Shown: piece after piece, positions 24,162-34,043 of the stretch
How positions within the stretch are numbered: the stretch's first letter is position 1
Layout of the letters: the number at the start of each line of letters is the position of its first letter
Origin: Levilactobacillus brevis
GTDB lineage: Bacteria; Bacillota; Bacilli; Lactobacillales; Lactobacillaceae
DNA length: 64,000 nucleotides
Reading direction: 5' to 3'
Assembly (NCBI GenBank): GCA_021383565.1
Contig: CP079699.1
Coordinates: 682,001 to 746,000, forward strand
Program-made: the position numbers and the translations under genes
Notes under the pieces: model-generated
What the model was told of the DNA's origin: nothing
The model's database searches: none
The model's input: the letters and a program-made list of their open reading frames with translations, nothing else

Positions 24162-24989
24162 CTAAGCTACTAATTGGCTGGCATGTTCCCGGTATTTTAC
24201 CGGGGACATGCCGGCCAATTTTGTTTTTATCCGGTGGTAATTGTAATAATCTACGTATTCGGTTATTGCTGCCGCAAGCTCTTGATAACTGCTATAACTG
24301 TGATTATGAACAGTCCCTACCTTGAGAATGTGGAAAATACTCTCTGCTACGGCGTTATCAAGGCATGTGGCCTTGCGGCTCATGCTTTGAAAGACTCGAG
24401 CTTCTTTGAGAATACTGATATATCGACAGTTCTGGTACTGGAATCCTTGATCCGAGTGAATAGTCATTCGATAAGGCACTTTGGGTCTTCTTACTATAAG
24501 GCGTTCTAAGGGATCAGTGACGAATTTAACTGTTGGATGCTGACTAATTGCCCACTCAAGAATTTCTCCGTTATAAAGATCAATGTAGGCAGTGAAGTAT
24601 GCACGTTCATTGACGGTCTGATGACCCCAACGCACTTCGGTGACATCAGTCACGATTTTTTGAAAAGGGCGATTGGTCTTAAAGTTGCGGTTTAGACGGT
24701 TTCTAGCGATTTTACCGACAGTACCTTTATACGAGTTGTACTTCTTTGTTTGCCGTTTAAAGGCAGTGCACAATAAATTATTTTCGCGCATGATTCTCAA
24801 AACCGCCTTATGATTGACCAGTATGCCTTTATTCCTAAGTGCTAAGGTTACAGTGCGATAACCATAGTCTGGATTGTTTTGTCGAATCTTTTTGACCTCT
24901 TCAACTAACGTTGAAGAGGTGTTTTGATACTTACGATGACAAGCATCATGATAGCTACTGCTCGACATCTTGGCCGCTTTCAATACCAC
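24162..24989 (-). CDS. IS3-family transposase OrfB (integrase core)
   Basis: 275 residues from the first possible start (GTG). The DDE core is visible as IVTDVTEV, IHSDQGFQY and DNAVAESIFHILK. The frame is open further upstream into the end of orfA, reading KAQLITELRCKFNV. This is the normal joint in IS150-type elements, so the active enzyme is probably the OrfAB fusion made by -1 frameshifting at the A-rich AAGAAAAAG run near 25035. No internal stops were seen. Confidence 0.93.
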   Translation of the reverse strand: MVLKAAKMSSSSYHDACHRKYQNTSSTLVEEVKKIRQNNPDYGYRTVTLALRNKGILVNHKAVLRIMRENNLLCTAFKRQTKKYNSYKGTVGKIARNRLNRNFKTNRPFQKIVTDVTEVRWGHQTVNERAYFTAYIDLYNGEILEWAISQHPTVKFVTDPLERLIVRRPKVPYRMTIHSDQGFQYQNCRYISILKEARVFQSMSRKATCLDNAVAESIFHILKVGTVHNHSYSSYQELAAAITEYVDYYNYHRIKTKLAGMSPVKYREHASQLVA

Positions 24990-25027
24990 AACTAATTTGA
25001 CGTTGAATTTACACCTTAGCTCAGTGA

Positions 25028-25510
25028 TTAGCTGGGCTTTTTCTTGGTTTGAGATTTTTTCTGTGCTAAGGCTTCGAGTTTTTCCAAGTAGGCTACCCGA
25101 ATGCGTAAAATTTCATTCTCTTCTTGAAGTTGTTTGAGTGTTTTAGAATCCTTTGATTTGTCTGTCACTTTTAAAGACCGTCCTTTGAATGGCTTCAAAC
25201 GTCCTTCAATCAGCTTTCGCTCCCAATCCCATATTGTAACTGGGTTCTTTAGGCGGAAGTGGCTTGCTGTAGCTGGATATGAGGCATGATGAGTCTGTCG
25301 CCATTTGATGACTTTAATTTTAAAGGAATAGTCGTAAAAAGTCTTCTCTGAATGGTTCTCCAAGCCCGGAATACCAAACAATTTAAAATTGGCTAACCAT
25401 TGATAAATGGTCGCGGAGCCTTTGATCCCATACTCTTGCATTAATTTTTGTGGCGATTTTCCTTGAAGATATTTAGTTAAGACTTGTTGTTTTATTTTAG
25501 CTGAAAACAT
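25028..25510 (-). CDS. IS3-family transposase OrfA (DNA-binding)
   Basis: 160 residues starting MFSAKIKQQVLTKYLQGKS with a helix-turn-helix around residues 20-40 and a second one near 70-95, then a leucine-containing coiled coil (LKQLQEENEILRIRVAYLEKL) at 125-146. This is the standard IS150-type OrfA layout. It ends KKKPS just after the A-rich slippery run. Confidence 0.92.
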   Translation of the reverse strand: MFSAKIKQQVLTKYLQGKSPQKLMQEYGIKGSATIYQWLANFKLFGIPGLENHSEKTFYDYSFKIKVIKWRQTHHASYPATASHFRLKNPVTIWDWERKLIEGRLKPFKGRSLKVTDKSKDSKTLKQLQEENEILRIRVAYLEKLEALAQKKSQTKKKPS

Positions 25511-25581
25511 AGTAAAACCCCTCGAGTTGGATTTACTCCAATTCGAGGGGTTCACTTCAGAGAACTTTTTTAAAATCATGA

Positions 25582-27096
25582 TTAATCTTCGTCGTTCGCC
25601 GTGGCATTCTCCTTAGCCGACCGCTTCTCAGCGTTACGGTAGAAGATCCAAGCGACGGCTCCGAAGAAGATGGGGCCGATAATCGTCCAGAAGGCGGTCT
25701 TGTAATCGGCGTCCAGGATTGGTTGGAGGCAGGTAAAGACGATGCCGGCAATCAGAACCAAGAGCACGATACCCACGATGATATTCGTGAAGACCTTGTT
25801 CTTGTAGACCACGAATGGCCGTTCCAAGTCCGTCCGTTTCTTGAAGAAGGGGAAGGCCCCAATCAAGAAGAGGTACGGTGCCGACGTGGACACGTTGGCC
25901 ATGTTAGTTAAGATTTGGTAGAATTCCTTGGCAGCGGAGCCCCCGAAGGAAACAAAGAAGATGAAGACGGCAACGACGGTGGCTTGAATCCACATGGAGT
26001 AAGCCGGCACGCCAGCCTTGTTGAGGCGCGTCATCTTCTTCGGCCATAATTTTGGTGAAGATCCTAAGATAAAGGATTTCAGTGGCGAGTAGACCAGCAC
26101 GAAGAAGGACCCCAGGTAAGCCATGAACATACTCAACCCGGTTAACCGCGCTAAGACGTCCCCAATCAACACGGAAGTCCCGTGAGAGAGGTTTAGGGCG
26201 TGTCCCATGACCAGCCCCAAGTTATTCATCAGTACATAAGTAATGTTCCCCAAGTTAACGGAACCACTACCGAGGACGTCATGCCAGTTGGCACTGATCC
26301 CCCAAAGGAAGATGGACAGGGAGTAGGCGATGGTGATGGTAATCGTGGAAATGATCAGCCCCTTAGGAAAGGTTTTTTCCGGTTTATCCATACTATCGGT
26401 GATCCCGCCCATGGATTCCATGCCGGCGTAAGCAAAGACGGCATAAATCACGAACGACAGCAGGGCCATCGGGGACTGGAATTGCGGGTTCGGTGAGGCG
26501 ATGAAGCTGTGTAAGCCGTTGACTGGTTCGGCGAGTTGACCGCCGTTTAAGAACCAGATCAGGATGCTGGCGATGAAGAACAGGATGGTCAGACCCATTA
26601 CGAAGATTCCACCCAATGAGGAAATCTTGGCGATGGAGCTGACACCGCGAGTAGCGAAGAAGGTGACCGCTAAGATCCACACGATCCCGAGAATCCCGAT
26701 GGTTTGCGTGGAACTCAAGCCTAGAATTCCCCAGGTCTGCGTCTGGTCGCTCCCGGAAATCAGGGTTGATAGTGGAATCCAGACCTTTGTGGACGTGGAC
26801 AGCATCCAGATGATCCATGAGGACAGCCAGATGAAGGTTCCGATAAAGGCCATCTTTTCACCGATGGATTCGGCTAGCCAGGAGTAGATTCCCCCCTTGG
26901 CCTCCTTAAAGGTGGACCCGTATTCTGCCAGCATCAACGCGCTAGGCAGAAAGAAGAATAAAGCGGCGAGGACGTACCAGATGATACTGGCGTAGCCCAT
27001 TTGGTCGTAGGCCACGGTCCCGTTGGCGAAACCGTAGATGGCCGAAAAAATCATTAAGATCAGACTGAAGAGTCCAATCTTCTTTTGCTTTTCCAT
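25582..27096 (-). CDS. yjeM: APC-superfamily amino acid permease, YjeM-like
   Basis: A 504-residue transporter with about 12 membrane helices. Its N-terminus (GLFSLILMIFSAIYGFANG) and segments such as SVNLGNITYVLMNNLG closely resemble E. coli YjeM, an APC permease of unproven substrate. It ends in an acidic tail, ENATANDED. ATG at 27096 is preceded by GGGAG; an ATG at 27114 lacks a site. Upstream on the same strand is a dipeptidase, so peptide-derived amino acids are plausible cargo. The IS3 element has inserted 22 bases past the stop, in its terminator. Confidence 0.88.
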   Translation of the reverse strand: MEKQKKIGLFSLILMIFSAIYGFANGTVAYDQMGYASIIWYVLAALFFFLPSALMLAEYGSTFKEAKGGIYSWLAESIGEKMAFIGTFIWLSSWIIWMLSTSTKVWIPLSTLISGSDQTQTWGILGLSSTQTIGILGIVWILAVTFFATRGVSSIAKISSLGGIFVMGLTILFFIASILIWFLNGGQLAEPVNGLHSFIASPNPQFQSPMALLSFVIYAVFAYAGMESMGGITDSMDKPEKTFPKGLIISTITITIAYSLSIFLWGISANWHDVLGSGSVNLGNITYVLMNNLGLVMGHALNLSHGTSVLIGDVLARLTGLSMFMAYLGSFFVLVYSPLKSFILGSSPKLWPKKMTRLNKAGVPAYSMWIQATVVAVFIFFVSFGGSAAKEFYQILTNMANVSTSAPYLFLIGAFPFFKKRTDLERPFVVYKNKVFTNIIVGIVLLVLIAGIVFTCLQPILDADYKTAFWTIIGPIFFGAVAWIFYRNAEKRSAKENATANDED

Positions 27097-27152
27097 TAGA
27101 TTAATATCTCCCATATTTAGTGCGGACTAGTGATGGCTAGTGCCGACTCTGT

Positions 27153-28568
27153 TTATAAATTCAAATCTTGGTGATAGTTGAGCGGGCCCAGGTCAGTTGC
27201 TTGGGTGATCAGGGTGGCCGCGAGCTCACGGTAACGTCGAATTCCCAATGCGGCGTTATCGTTGGCTTGTTGTGTCAAATAATGGCTGAGTTCGAGACCG
27301 CTGAGCTGTTGCCCCACGGCATCGGTCTGTTGAACGGATTGTTTAAACGCGATCCGTAAGTCCTTTTGCACCGCGCTAACGGTCGGCCAGGCTTCGTGAT
27401 AGTGGGCGTCGAGCAAGACGCTGACTAGCTTGTAGACCCAATAGGCGGATTGCGGATCGTAGGTGGCTTCGCCTAAACGGTAGGCGGCCGGTGTACTGTC
27501 GATACCGGCGTAGAACGGCACGTAGACGCTCTGCGCACCGACACCCATGGCTAACCACTGAATGCCGGCCAGAGCTGGGTCCATGTCGGGCCGGAGCTGA
27601 AGGACGTGTGATTCCTGCGTCTTGGCCAGACTGACGGGCCGGAACCGTTTGCGCTGTTCCGCAGTGCCGGAGCCCACCGGATCGTAGGGCGTTTCTTCAA
27701 AATGACTACTGAGATAGCCCTGCGCGTCGTCAATGCTCAATAAATGATCGGCGTATTGAATAAATGGCAAGTCGAACGATTGTGGGTCTTGCGCAATCTC
27801 GGGATTAAACCGCCGTTGACCGTACCAGACCCGTGGGGTGTTATAGTACAGGTCGGATTGGTCCTGCGTTCCGAAGATATCGCGCCAGCTGAAGCGGTGA
27901 CGCGACGGGTTCAGGTGGTTGTCGGCGACAAATTCACGCAGGTGACGCGCAAACATAAAGTTTTCGCTATCCTGAAAATCCACGTCCTGAATGGCCATCT
28001 GATTGGCCACGACAGCGTAACCGTTGTCTGGAATGCGCTGGGCGACCCAATAGTGGCCGGCCCCCGTTTCCAGGTACCAGGCTTCGTGTTGATCGGCAAA
28101 TAAAATGCCGTTGGATTCGCTGGTCCCGTAGTGTTCGACGAGTTGGCCTAAGCGAGCGACACCGGCTCTAGCGGTCTTGACGTAAGGCAGAACCACGGTC
28201 ACCATGGCCTCCTCACCAATCCCATCCTTAACCAGGGGATCGGCGCCTAAGACGCGTTCGTTAGAGTAGGTACTCTCGGTGGCACTCATCGCCACGCCGT
28301 ACGCATTGATGCCGTCTTCCTCGAACAAGCCGTATTTATCGGTCCATTCGGGGGTGGCGGTATACTTGGCGGCCGTCAGGGGCAAGGGCATGGTGAAGCC
28401 GTTGTCCGTGCTGACGAACTGCTGCGGGATGGCTGCGGTACGAGCGGGATGGACGACGAAATGCTTGGGCCAAGCGGCCTTGGCGTCTTCATTCCGGCCA
28501 ATCATAACCGAACCATCCGTCGTGGCTTGGGCACCGATTAAAATACTGGTGCAAGCGGAATAATTCAT
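27153..28568 (-). CDS. pepD: C69-family dipeptidase (PepD type)
   Basis: A 471-residue cytoplasmic N-terminal-nucleophile hydrolase that cleaves dipeptides. The predicted catalytic cysteine is Cys5 in MNYSACTSILIG, and GSVMIGRNEDAK follows. Middle segments EEDGINAYGVAMSATES and VANQMAIQDVDFQ fit peptidase family C69. ATG at 28568 is preceded by AAAGGAG; an upstream in-frame start would bury the cysteine and lacks a site. The permease gene follows after about 55 bases, so the two may form one transcription unit. Confidence 0.92.
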   Translation of the reverse strand: MNYSACTSILIGAQATTDGSVMIGRNEDAKAAWPKHFVVHPARTAAIPQQFVSTDNGFTMPLPLTAAKYTATPEWTDKYGLFEEDGINAYGVAMSATESTYSNERVLGADPLVKDGIGEEAMVTVVLPYVKTARAGVARLGQLVEHYGTSESNGILFADQHEAWYLETGAGHYWVAQRIPDNGYAVVANQMAIQDVDFQDSENFMFARHLREFVADNHLNPSRHRFSWRDIFGTQDQSDLYYNTPRVWYGQRRFNPEIAQDPQSFDLPFIQYADHLLSIDDAQGYLSSHFEETPYDPVGSGTAEQRKRFRPVSLAKTQESHVLQLRPDMDPALAGIQWLAMGVGAQSVYVPFYAGIDSTPAAYRLGEATYDPQSAYWVYKLVSVLLDAHYHEAWPTVSAVQKDLRIAFKQSVQQTDAVGQQLSGLELSHYLTQQANDNAALGIRRYRELAATLITQATDLGPLNYHQDLNL

Positions 28569-28846
28569 GGGAGCACTCCTTTCTGCATATTGAATAAAAT
28601 TCACGTTACTTATTCTATCATTTTTGGGGCTAAACGGGGCTAGTTTCGAAGATTTTTTTAATTATTTTACATAAATTTCTCATCACAATAAATATTTATA
28701 CAATTTTATGATTACGAATGCACTGCGGATCGCAATCGTTCAGGGCCGAAAAAGCTGTCAGACTGGCTGTGGTTGGACTGGCTAAGTCGCAGGAGTTGTG
28801 GTTAAATAGTGAAAACGACTGACGACGGAAAGGTGTGGGCAGAGGC

Positions 28847-29740
28847 ATGATGGTAGAAAATAAGCGACGTGAAGTGGGGAAACACCTCTTAATTTTAGTG
28901 GGTTCGGCCATAATTACGGCGGTTGCATTAAATGAATTCTTAGTTCCCGGTAAGATTTTCAGTGCGGGGATCAACGGGATTTCTCAGATTATCGCGACCC
29001 TGTTGGCGGCCGGTGGCATTCATCTGAGCACCGGATGGTTTATCCTCCTCTTTAACATCCCCATTGGTCTGCTGGGCTGGTTCAAGGTGGGCCGTGGGTT
29101 TACCATCTATTCGATCATGGTGGCGATTCTGACTTCGATTCTGGCGATTGTGGTGCCGGTCAACAATATCTCCAATAACGCGCTGCTGGCGGCGTTATTC
29201 GGGGGCATTCTAACCGGTGTGGGTGTGGCTTATCCCTTAAAGAATGGTTTTTCGACTGGGGGGATGGACATCGTCGCCGTGGTGTTGGAGAAGACCACGG
29301 GGCGGACGATTGGCACGCTCATGATGATGATTAACTTTGGTATCGTGATTGTGGCGGGGTTCCTGTTTGGCTGGGAGAGTGCGCTATACACAATTATTTC
29401 CATTTATGCAATGTCGCGAGTGGTCGACAGTATTCACACGCGGCATCAAAAGCTGACCGCCTTTATCGTGACGGCCCAGCAGGACGTGGTGATTGCGGAG
29501 CTGAATAAGACGCTTATCCGGGGAATTACGGTGATTCCTTCCTTTGGGGCCTACACCCGCCAATCAAGTACGGTTCTGATGACAGTTATTTCGCGGTATG
29601 AACTTTATGCATTGGAGCACGCGGTCAAGGAAGTCGATCCCAGCGCCTTTGTCAACCTGGTGAACACGGTCGATATTGAGGGGAACTTCTATAATGAGAC
29701 GGAACAGTTGAAGTTGCGCGAGGAGACGGGGAAAAAGTAG
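28847..29740 (+). CDS. YitT family membrane protein
   Basis: A 297-residue protein with five to six membrane helices in the first 200 residues (two YitT/DUF161 units: ITAVALNEFLVPGKIFSAGINGISQI and GFSTGGMDIVAVVLEKTTG) and a C-terminal DUF2179 domain (about 210-290) with AFIVTAQQ. Such proteins are common in lactobacilli; their substrate is not established. Start choice between ATG 28847, ATG 28850 and GTG 28835 is uncertain; AAAGG and AGAGG both lie near. The gene diverges from pepD. Confidence 0.88.
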   Translation: MMVENKRREVGKHLLILVGSAIITAVALNEFLVPGKIFSAGINGISQIIATLLAAGGIHLSTGWFILLFNIPIGLLGWFKVGRGFTIYSIMVAILTSILAIVVPVNNISNNALLAALFGGILTGVGVAYPLKNGFSTGGMDIVAVVLEKTTGRTIGTLMMMINFGIVIVAGFLFGWESALYTIISIYAMSRVVDSIHTRHQKLTAFIVTAQQDVVIAELNKTLIRGITVIPSFGAYTRQSSTVLMTVISRYELYALEHAVKEVDPSAFVNLVNTVDIEGNFYNETEQLKLREETGKK

Positions 29741-29748
29741 GCCAGTAA

Positions 29749-29777
29749 TTGCCATTGCGCGTGGTTACCGGTATAAT
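29749..29777 (+). promoter_or_regulatory. Promoter of the tautomerase gene
   Basis: TTGCCA (29749-29754), a 17-base spacer and TATAAT (29772-29777). Confidence 0.75.
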
Positions 29778-29810
29778 AGCCATATCCATAAAGAGAAGGG
29801 AACGAAAAAA

Positions 29811-29999
29811 ATGCCAATTGTTAACATTGATTTGATTGCCGGTCGTTCACAAGACCAGCTCAAGGCCTTGGTCCAAGACGTAACGACGGCGGTCACCAAG
29901 AATACTGGTGCCCCAGCCGAACACGTCCACGTGATTCTGCGTGAAATGCAGCCTAACCGTTACGGCGTGGCCGGCGTTTTGAAGAGCGACGAAAAGTAA
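29811..29999 (+). CDS. 4-oxalocrotonate tautomerase family protein
   Basis: A 62-residue monomer of the tautomerase superfamily. After Met removal the N-terminal catalytic Pro (MPIVNIDLIAGRSQDQLKAL) is exposed, and Arg40-like and HVHVILREM features follow. These proteins form hexamers. The physiological substrate in lactobacilli is unknown. It has its own promoter and terminator, so it is monocistronic. Confidence 0.93.
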   Translation: MPIVNIDLIAGRSQDQLKALVQDVTTAVTKNTGAPAEHVHVILREMQPNRYGVAGVLKSDEK

Positions 30000-30020
30000 T
30001 CAGAATTTCCAAAATCTTAT

Positions 30021-30064
30021 AAACCGCCACCAAACCCGATACAGTCGCCTTGGTGGCGGTTTCA
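30021..30064 (+). terminator. Terminator of the tautomerase gene
   Basis: AAACCGCCACCAA (30021-30033) pairs perfectly with TTGGTGGCGGTTT (30050-30062). Confidence 0.85.
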
Positions 30065-30077
30065 TTTGCAAAAACGT

Positions 30078-30106
30078 TTGGCGCGGCGGACACTTTTCGG
30101 TATACT
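30078..30106 (+). promoter_or_regulatory. Promoter of glpK
   Basis: TTGGCG (30078-30083), a 17-base spacer and TATACT (30101-30106), 70 bases before glpK. I found no convincing cre site. Confidence 0.65.
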
Positions 30107-30148
30107 AGAGACAAGTGCGACATCACGGTGGATTTAGGCCGTTGCTAA

Positions 30149-31675
<1,527 letters not shown>

Positions 31676-31696
31676 ACAAAATTATTGATGATGAAT

Positions 31697-31729
31697 GACC
31701 ATTGGCCGGAGCGGTCGGTGGTCGTTTTT
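31697..31729 (+). terminator. Terminator of glpK
   Basis: GACCA..CCG and CGG..TGGTC form an interrupted stem followed by GTTTTT. Confidence 0.65.
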
Positions 31730-31746
31730 GTTAGGGGGCTGGTGTT

Positions 31747-32622
31747 TTGGCAATAGATTATTTACCGGTAATTAATACGCATTTCACGTTATTTGGCGGA
31801 CACTTGGAAACAGTGCCAGCCGATTGGCAGTGGCCAGCGGAAGAACATCCGGCTTTTGAGCTGATGTATGTCCTTGAGGGGCGTCAGCGTACAATTACGG
31901 AGACTGGTGAACTCGTGTTAAAGGCTGGCGAGATGACGATTATCCCAATTGAAACGCGGCATACCAATGCGGCATTGGACCACCGAACGATGACCTACTT
32001 TTGTATGCACTTTAACCTTGATGATCCAGCACTTCGATACCTTTTAATCCGAGAGTATGCTGGTCGGATAATCCAACCGCAAGATGCCTTGTATGACCAA
32101 TTACGGCGGCAAACTGAACAATTGATTGCGATGATTGGTCCAGACTATAATCTAGCGGATCAGCTGGATTTACAAGTTGGAGTCATCGATATTATTATGA
32201 CGTTGGTAAAGGACTTGAAAGCTGCAGGAAAATTCACACCACAAGCGGCTGATGTTGATCAGTTTATGCTGTGCCATCAGTTGGCTAGTGATCTTAAGGC
32301 ACAGCTAGATTATCAAGTTTATCATGCGGCAGTACCTCAACAACCCTCGATAACTAAAATTATTGCCAGTCACAACATCTCTCAAAGCTATGCTCTAAAA
32401 CTTTTTCAAAAATATTATCATGAATCACCGCAACAATATTTAATTCAGCTCAAATTGGCAACGTCGAAGGAGTTGTTGAGCCAACCACGAGCTCGAGTCA
32501 ATGTGGTTTCAGCTAAGCTGGCTTATACGGCACCCAGCCACTTCACCAGAGAATTCAAGAAACATTTCGGCCAGACACCACGAGATTATATACAAGGATT
32601 AAAAGAGAATCATACGAATTAG
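31747..32622 (+). CDS. AraC-family transcriptional regulator
   Basis: A 291-residue regulator. The N-terminal cupin-like sugar-binding domain includes LEGRQRTITETGELVLKAGEMTIIP (about 45-70). The C-terminal double helix-turn-helix (about 195-290) includes ISQSYALKLFQKYYHESPQQYL and LAYTAPSHFTREFKKHFGQTPRDY, the AraC signature. It probably senses a sugar and controls the transporter and glycosidase genes that follow. Start is TTG with AGGGGGC upstream. Base composition is more AT-rich than glpK before it, marking the start of a likely acquired segment. Confidence 0.9.
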   Translation: MAIDYLPVINTHFTLFGGHLETVPADWQWPAEEHPAFELMYVLEGRQRTITETGELVLKAGEMTIIPIETRHTNAALDHRTMTYFCMHFNLDDPALRYLLIREYAGRIIQPQDALYDQLRRQTEQLIAMIGPDYNLADQLDLQVGVIDIIMTLVKDLKAAGKFTPQAADVDQFMLCHQLASDLKAQLDYQVYHAAVPQQPSITKIIASHNISQSYALKLFQKYYHESPQQYLIQLKLATSKELLSQPRARVNVVSAKLAYTAPSHFTREFKKHFGQTPRDYIQGLKENHTN

Positions 32623-32655
32623 GGATAGTTCTATACGAATTATCCTCTTTTTTAT
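32622..32655 (+). terminator. Terminator of the AraC gene
   Basis: GGATAGTT and AATTATCC flank a 7-base loop, followed by TCTTTTTTA. Confidence 0.7.
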
Positions 32656-32680
32656 AGCGTGAATTCAGATAGAATAGTTC

Positions 32681-32696
32681 TTGTAAGCGCTTTATA
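32681..32696 (+). promoter_or_regulatory. cre-like site (CcpA) upstream of the MFS-GH5-GH43 operon
   Basis: TTGTAAGCGCTTTATA matches the cre consensus WTGNAARCGNWWWCAW at all but two positions. A TTGACG -35-like box follows at 32702-32707. This predicts carbon catabolite control of the operon. Confidence 0.65.
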
Positions 32697-32784
32697 AACC
32701 CTTGACGAAGGATTTTGTTGATTTTAGGTAGGCTATCGGAAAGATTTACTGTTTTTCGTCAGAATGATTAAGGAGTGTTTTTTA

Positions 32785-34029
32785 ATGGCTGATGTTGTCA
32801 TGAATCCAACTCAAGAAAAAAAGAAGATGCCTAAGCGTTTAGCCTGGGGACTATTGATTGGTTGTGTTAGCTGGATGGGACCGTATTCAGGGATGAACGG
32901 GACCTTGTTGCCAGCAAAGATTGGAATGTTAGATCCCATCAATAAGGTTAAGTTGGTGGCGACCTTTGCCGCAATCGCTATGATTGTCGCAATGTTTGCG
33001 AACTTAATTGAAGGCGCTTTATCTGACAGAACCCGCTCGCGGTTTGGTAAGCGAAAGCCTTGGATTATTGGGGGAACAATTGGTAGCGTAATTATGTTTT
33101 TCGTTTTATCCTGGTCACCAACTATTCCTATTCTATTGGTTACTTGGACATTGTACCAGTTAACACTAAATGCGATAGTTGCGCCCATGGTTGCAATTAT
33201 TGCCGACGCTATTGATCCAAAGTTTCGTGGAACGGTTTCATCATTTTATGGTATCGGTATGTCGATTGGGGCTTATGGTTCTGGCGTTGTTGCCTCACAA
33301 TTTCTAGGTAAAGTTAATATTGGAATCTGGGTTTTTGCACTGGTTCAGGTAGTTTTGACCATAATTTCGATGTTTTTGATTAAGGAGCCTTCAAGTGCCG
33401 ACGAACCTAAAGTTCCACTCAAAGGTAAGGAGTTACTGGCTTCATTTGCGTTCCCACTTCAAAATGCGCGTGATTTCTATTTAGCTTTGTTAGGTAAGTT
33501 CTTGATGATGGTGGGTTCCTATATGATTGCGGGTTATCAATTATACATTTTGACCGATTATATGCGTTTGAATCAATCAACAACATCCAGAATGGTGGCC
33601 ATTATCTCTGTCATCTTAATGACCACGGCGATTGTCTTCGGTGCGGTTTCAGGCCCATTCGCAGATAAAATTGGTCGGCTAAAGATGCCTGTAGCATTGG
33701 CAACCTTAATGATTGCAATTGCCGGAATCTTTCCGTTTTTTGATGCCGCACCATGGACAATGTTAGTCTATGCTGTGCTATCTGGTATCGGAAATGGTGC
33801 CTACTTGGCCGTGGACCAAGCATTGAACATTGCAGTATTACCTAATCCTAATACTGCGGCGAAGGACTTAGGCGTCATGAATTTATCGGCCACTCTTGGC
33901 CAGATTATGGGCCCCGTTACGGCCGGTGCTGTCATCTCAATGGCAGGTTATCGAATGATATTTCCAGTCATGGCCGTCATCTGTATTATCGGTTGTGTCA
34001 TGATTATGTGTATTAAAAAAGTTAAATAG
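32785..34029 (+). CDS. MFS sugar transporter
   Basis: A 414-residue major facilitator protein with 12 predicted helices. The loop between helices 2 and 3 has EGALSDRTRSRFGKRKPWIIGG, the family A-motif, and the second half repeats it as GPFADKIGRLK. AAGGAG precedes the ATG at 32785; an ATG at 32764 is upstream of that site. Position between an AraC regulator and two intracellular glycosidases suggests import of beta-linked oligosaccharides. Substrate is inferred. Confidence 0.88.
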   Translation: MADVVMNPTQEKKKMPKRLAWGLLIGCVSWMGPYSGMNGTLLPAKIGMLDPINKVKLVATFAAIAMIVAMFANLIEGALSDRTRSRFGKRKPWIIGGTIGSVIMFFVLSWSPTIPILLVTWTLYQLTLNAIVAPMVAIIADAIDPKFRGTVSSFYGIGMSIGAYGSGVVASQFLGKVNIGIWVFALVQVVLTIISMFLIKEPSSADEPKVPLKGKELLASFAFPLQNARDFYLALLGKFLMMVGSYMIAGYQLYILTDYMRLNQSTTSRMVAIISVILMTTAIVFGAVSGPFADKIGRLKMPVALATLMIAIAGIFPFFDAAPWTMLVYAVLSGIGNGAYLAVDQALNIAVLPNPNTAAKDLGVMNLSATLGQIMGPVTAGAVISMAGYRMIFPVMAVICIIGCVMIMCIKKVK

Positions 34030-34043
34030 GAGGAGAGAAAAGA

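Larger units (their letters stand above)
24131..25559 (-). mobile_element. IS3-family (IS150-like) insertion sequence
   Basis: Terminal inverted repeats are TGAAGTGAACCCC..AATTGGAGT on the left and the same sequence reverse-complemented on the right. The element is 1,429 bp and is flanked by a 3-bp duplication GAG (24128-24130 and 25560-25562). It carries orfA and orfB on the minus strand. The right end lies 22 bp from the permease stop. Confidence 0.95.

Noticed and set aside
30066-30086. Possible cre site before glpK (AAAACGTTTGGC)
   Set aside because: Flanking positions do not fit the consensus on either strand.
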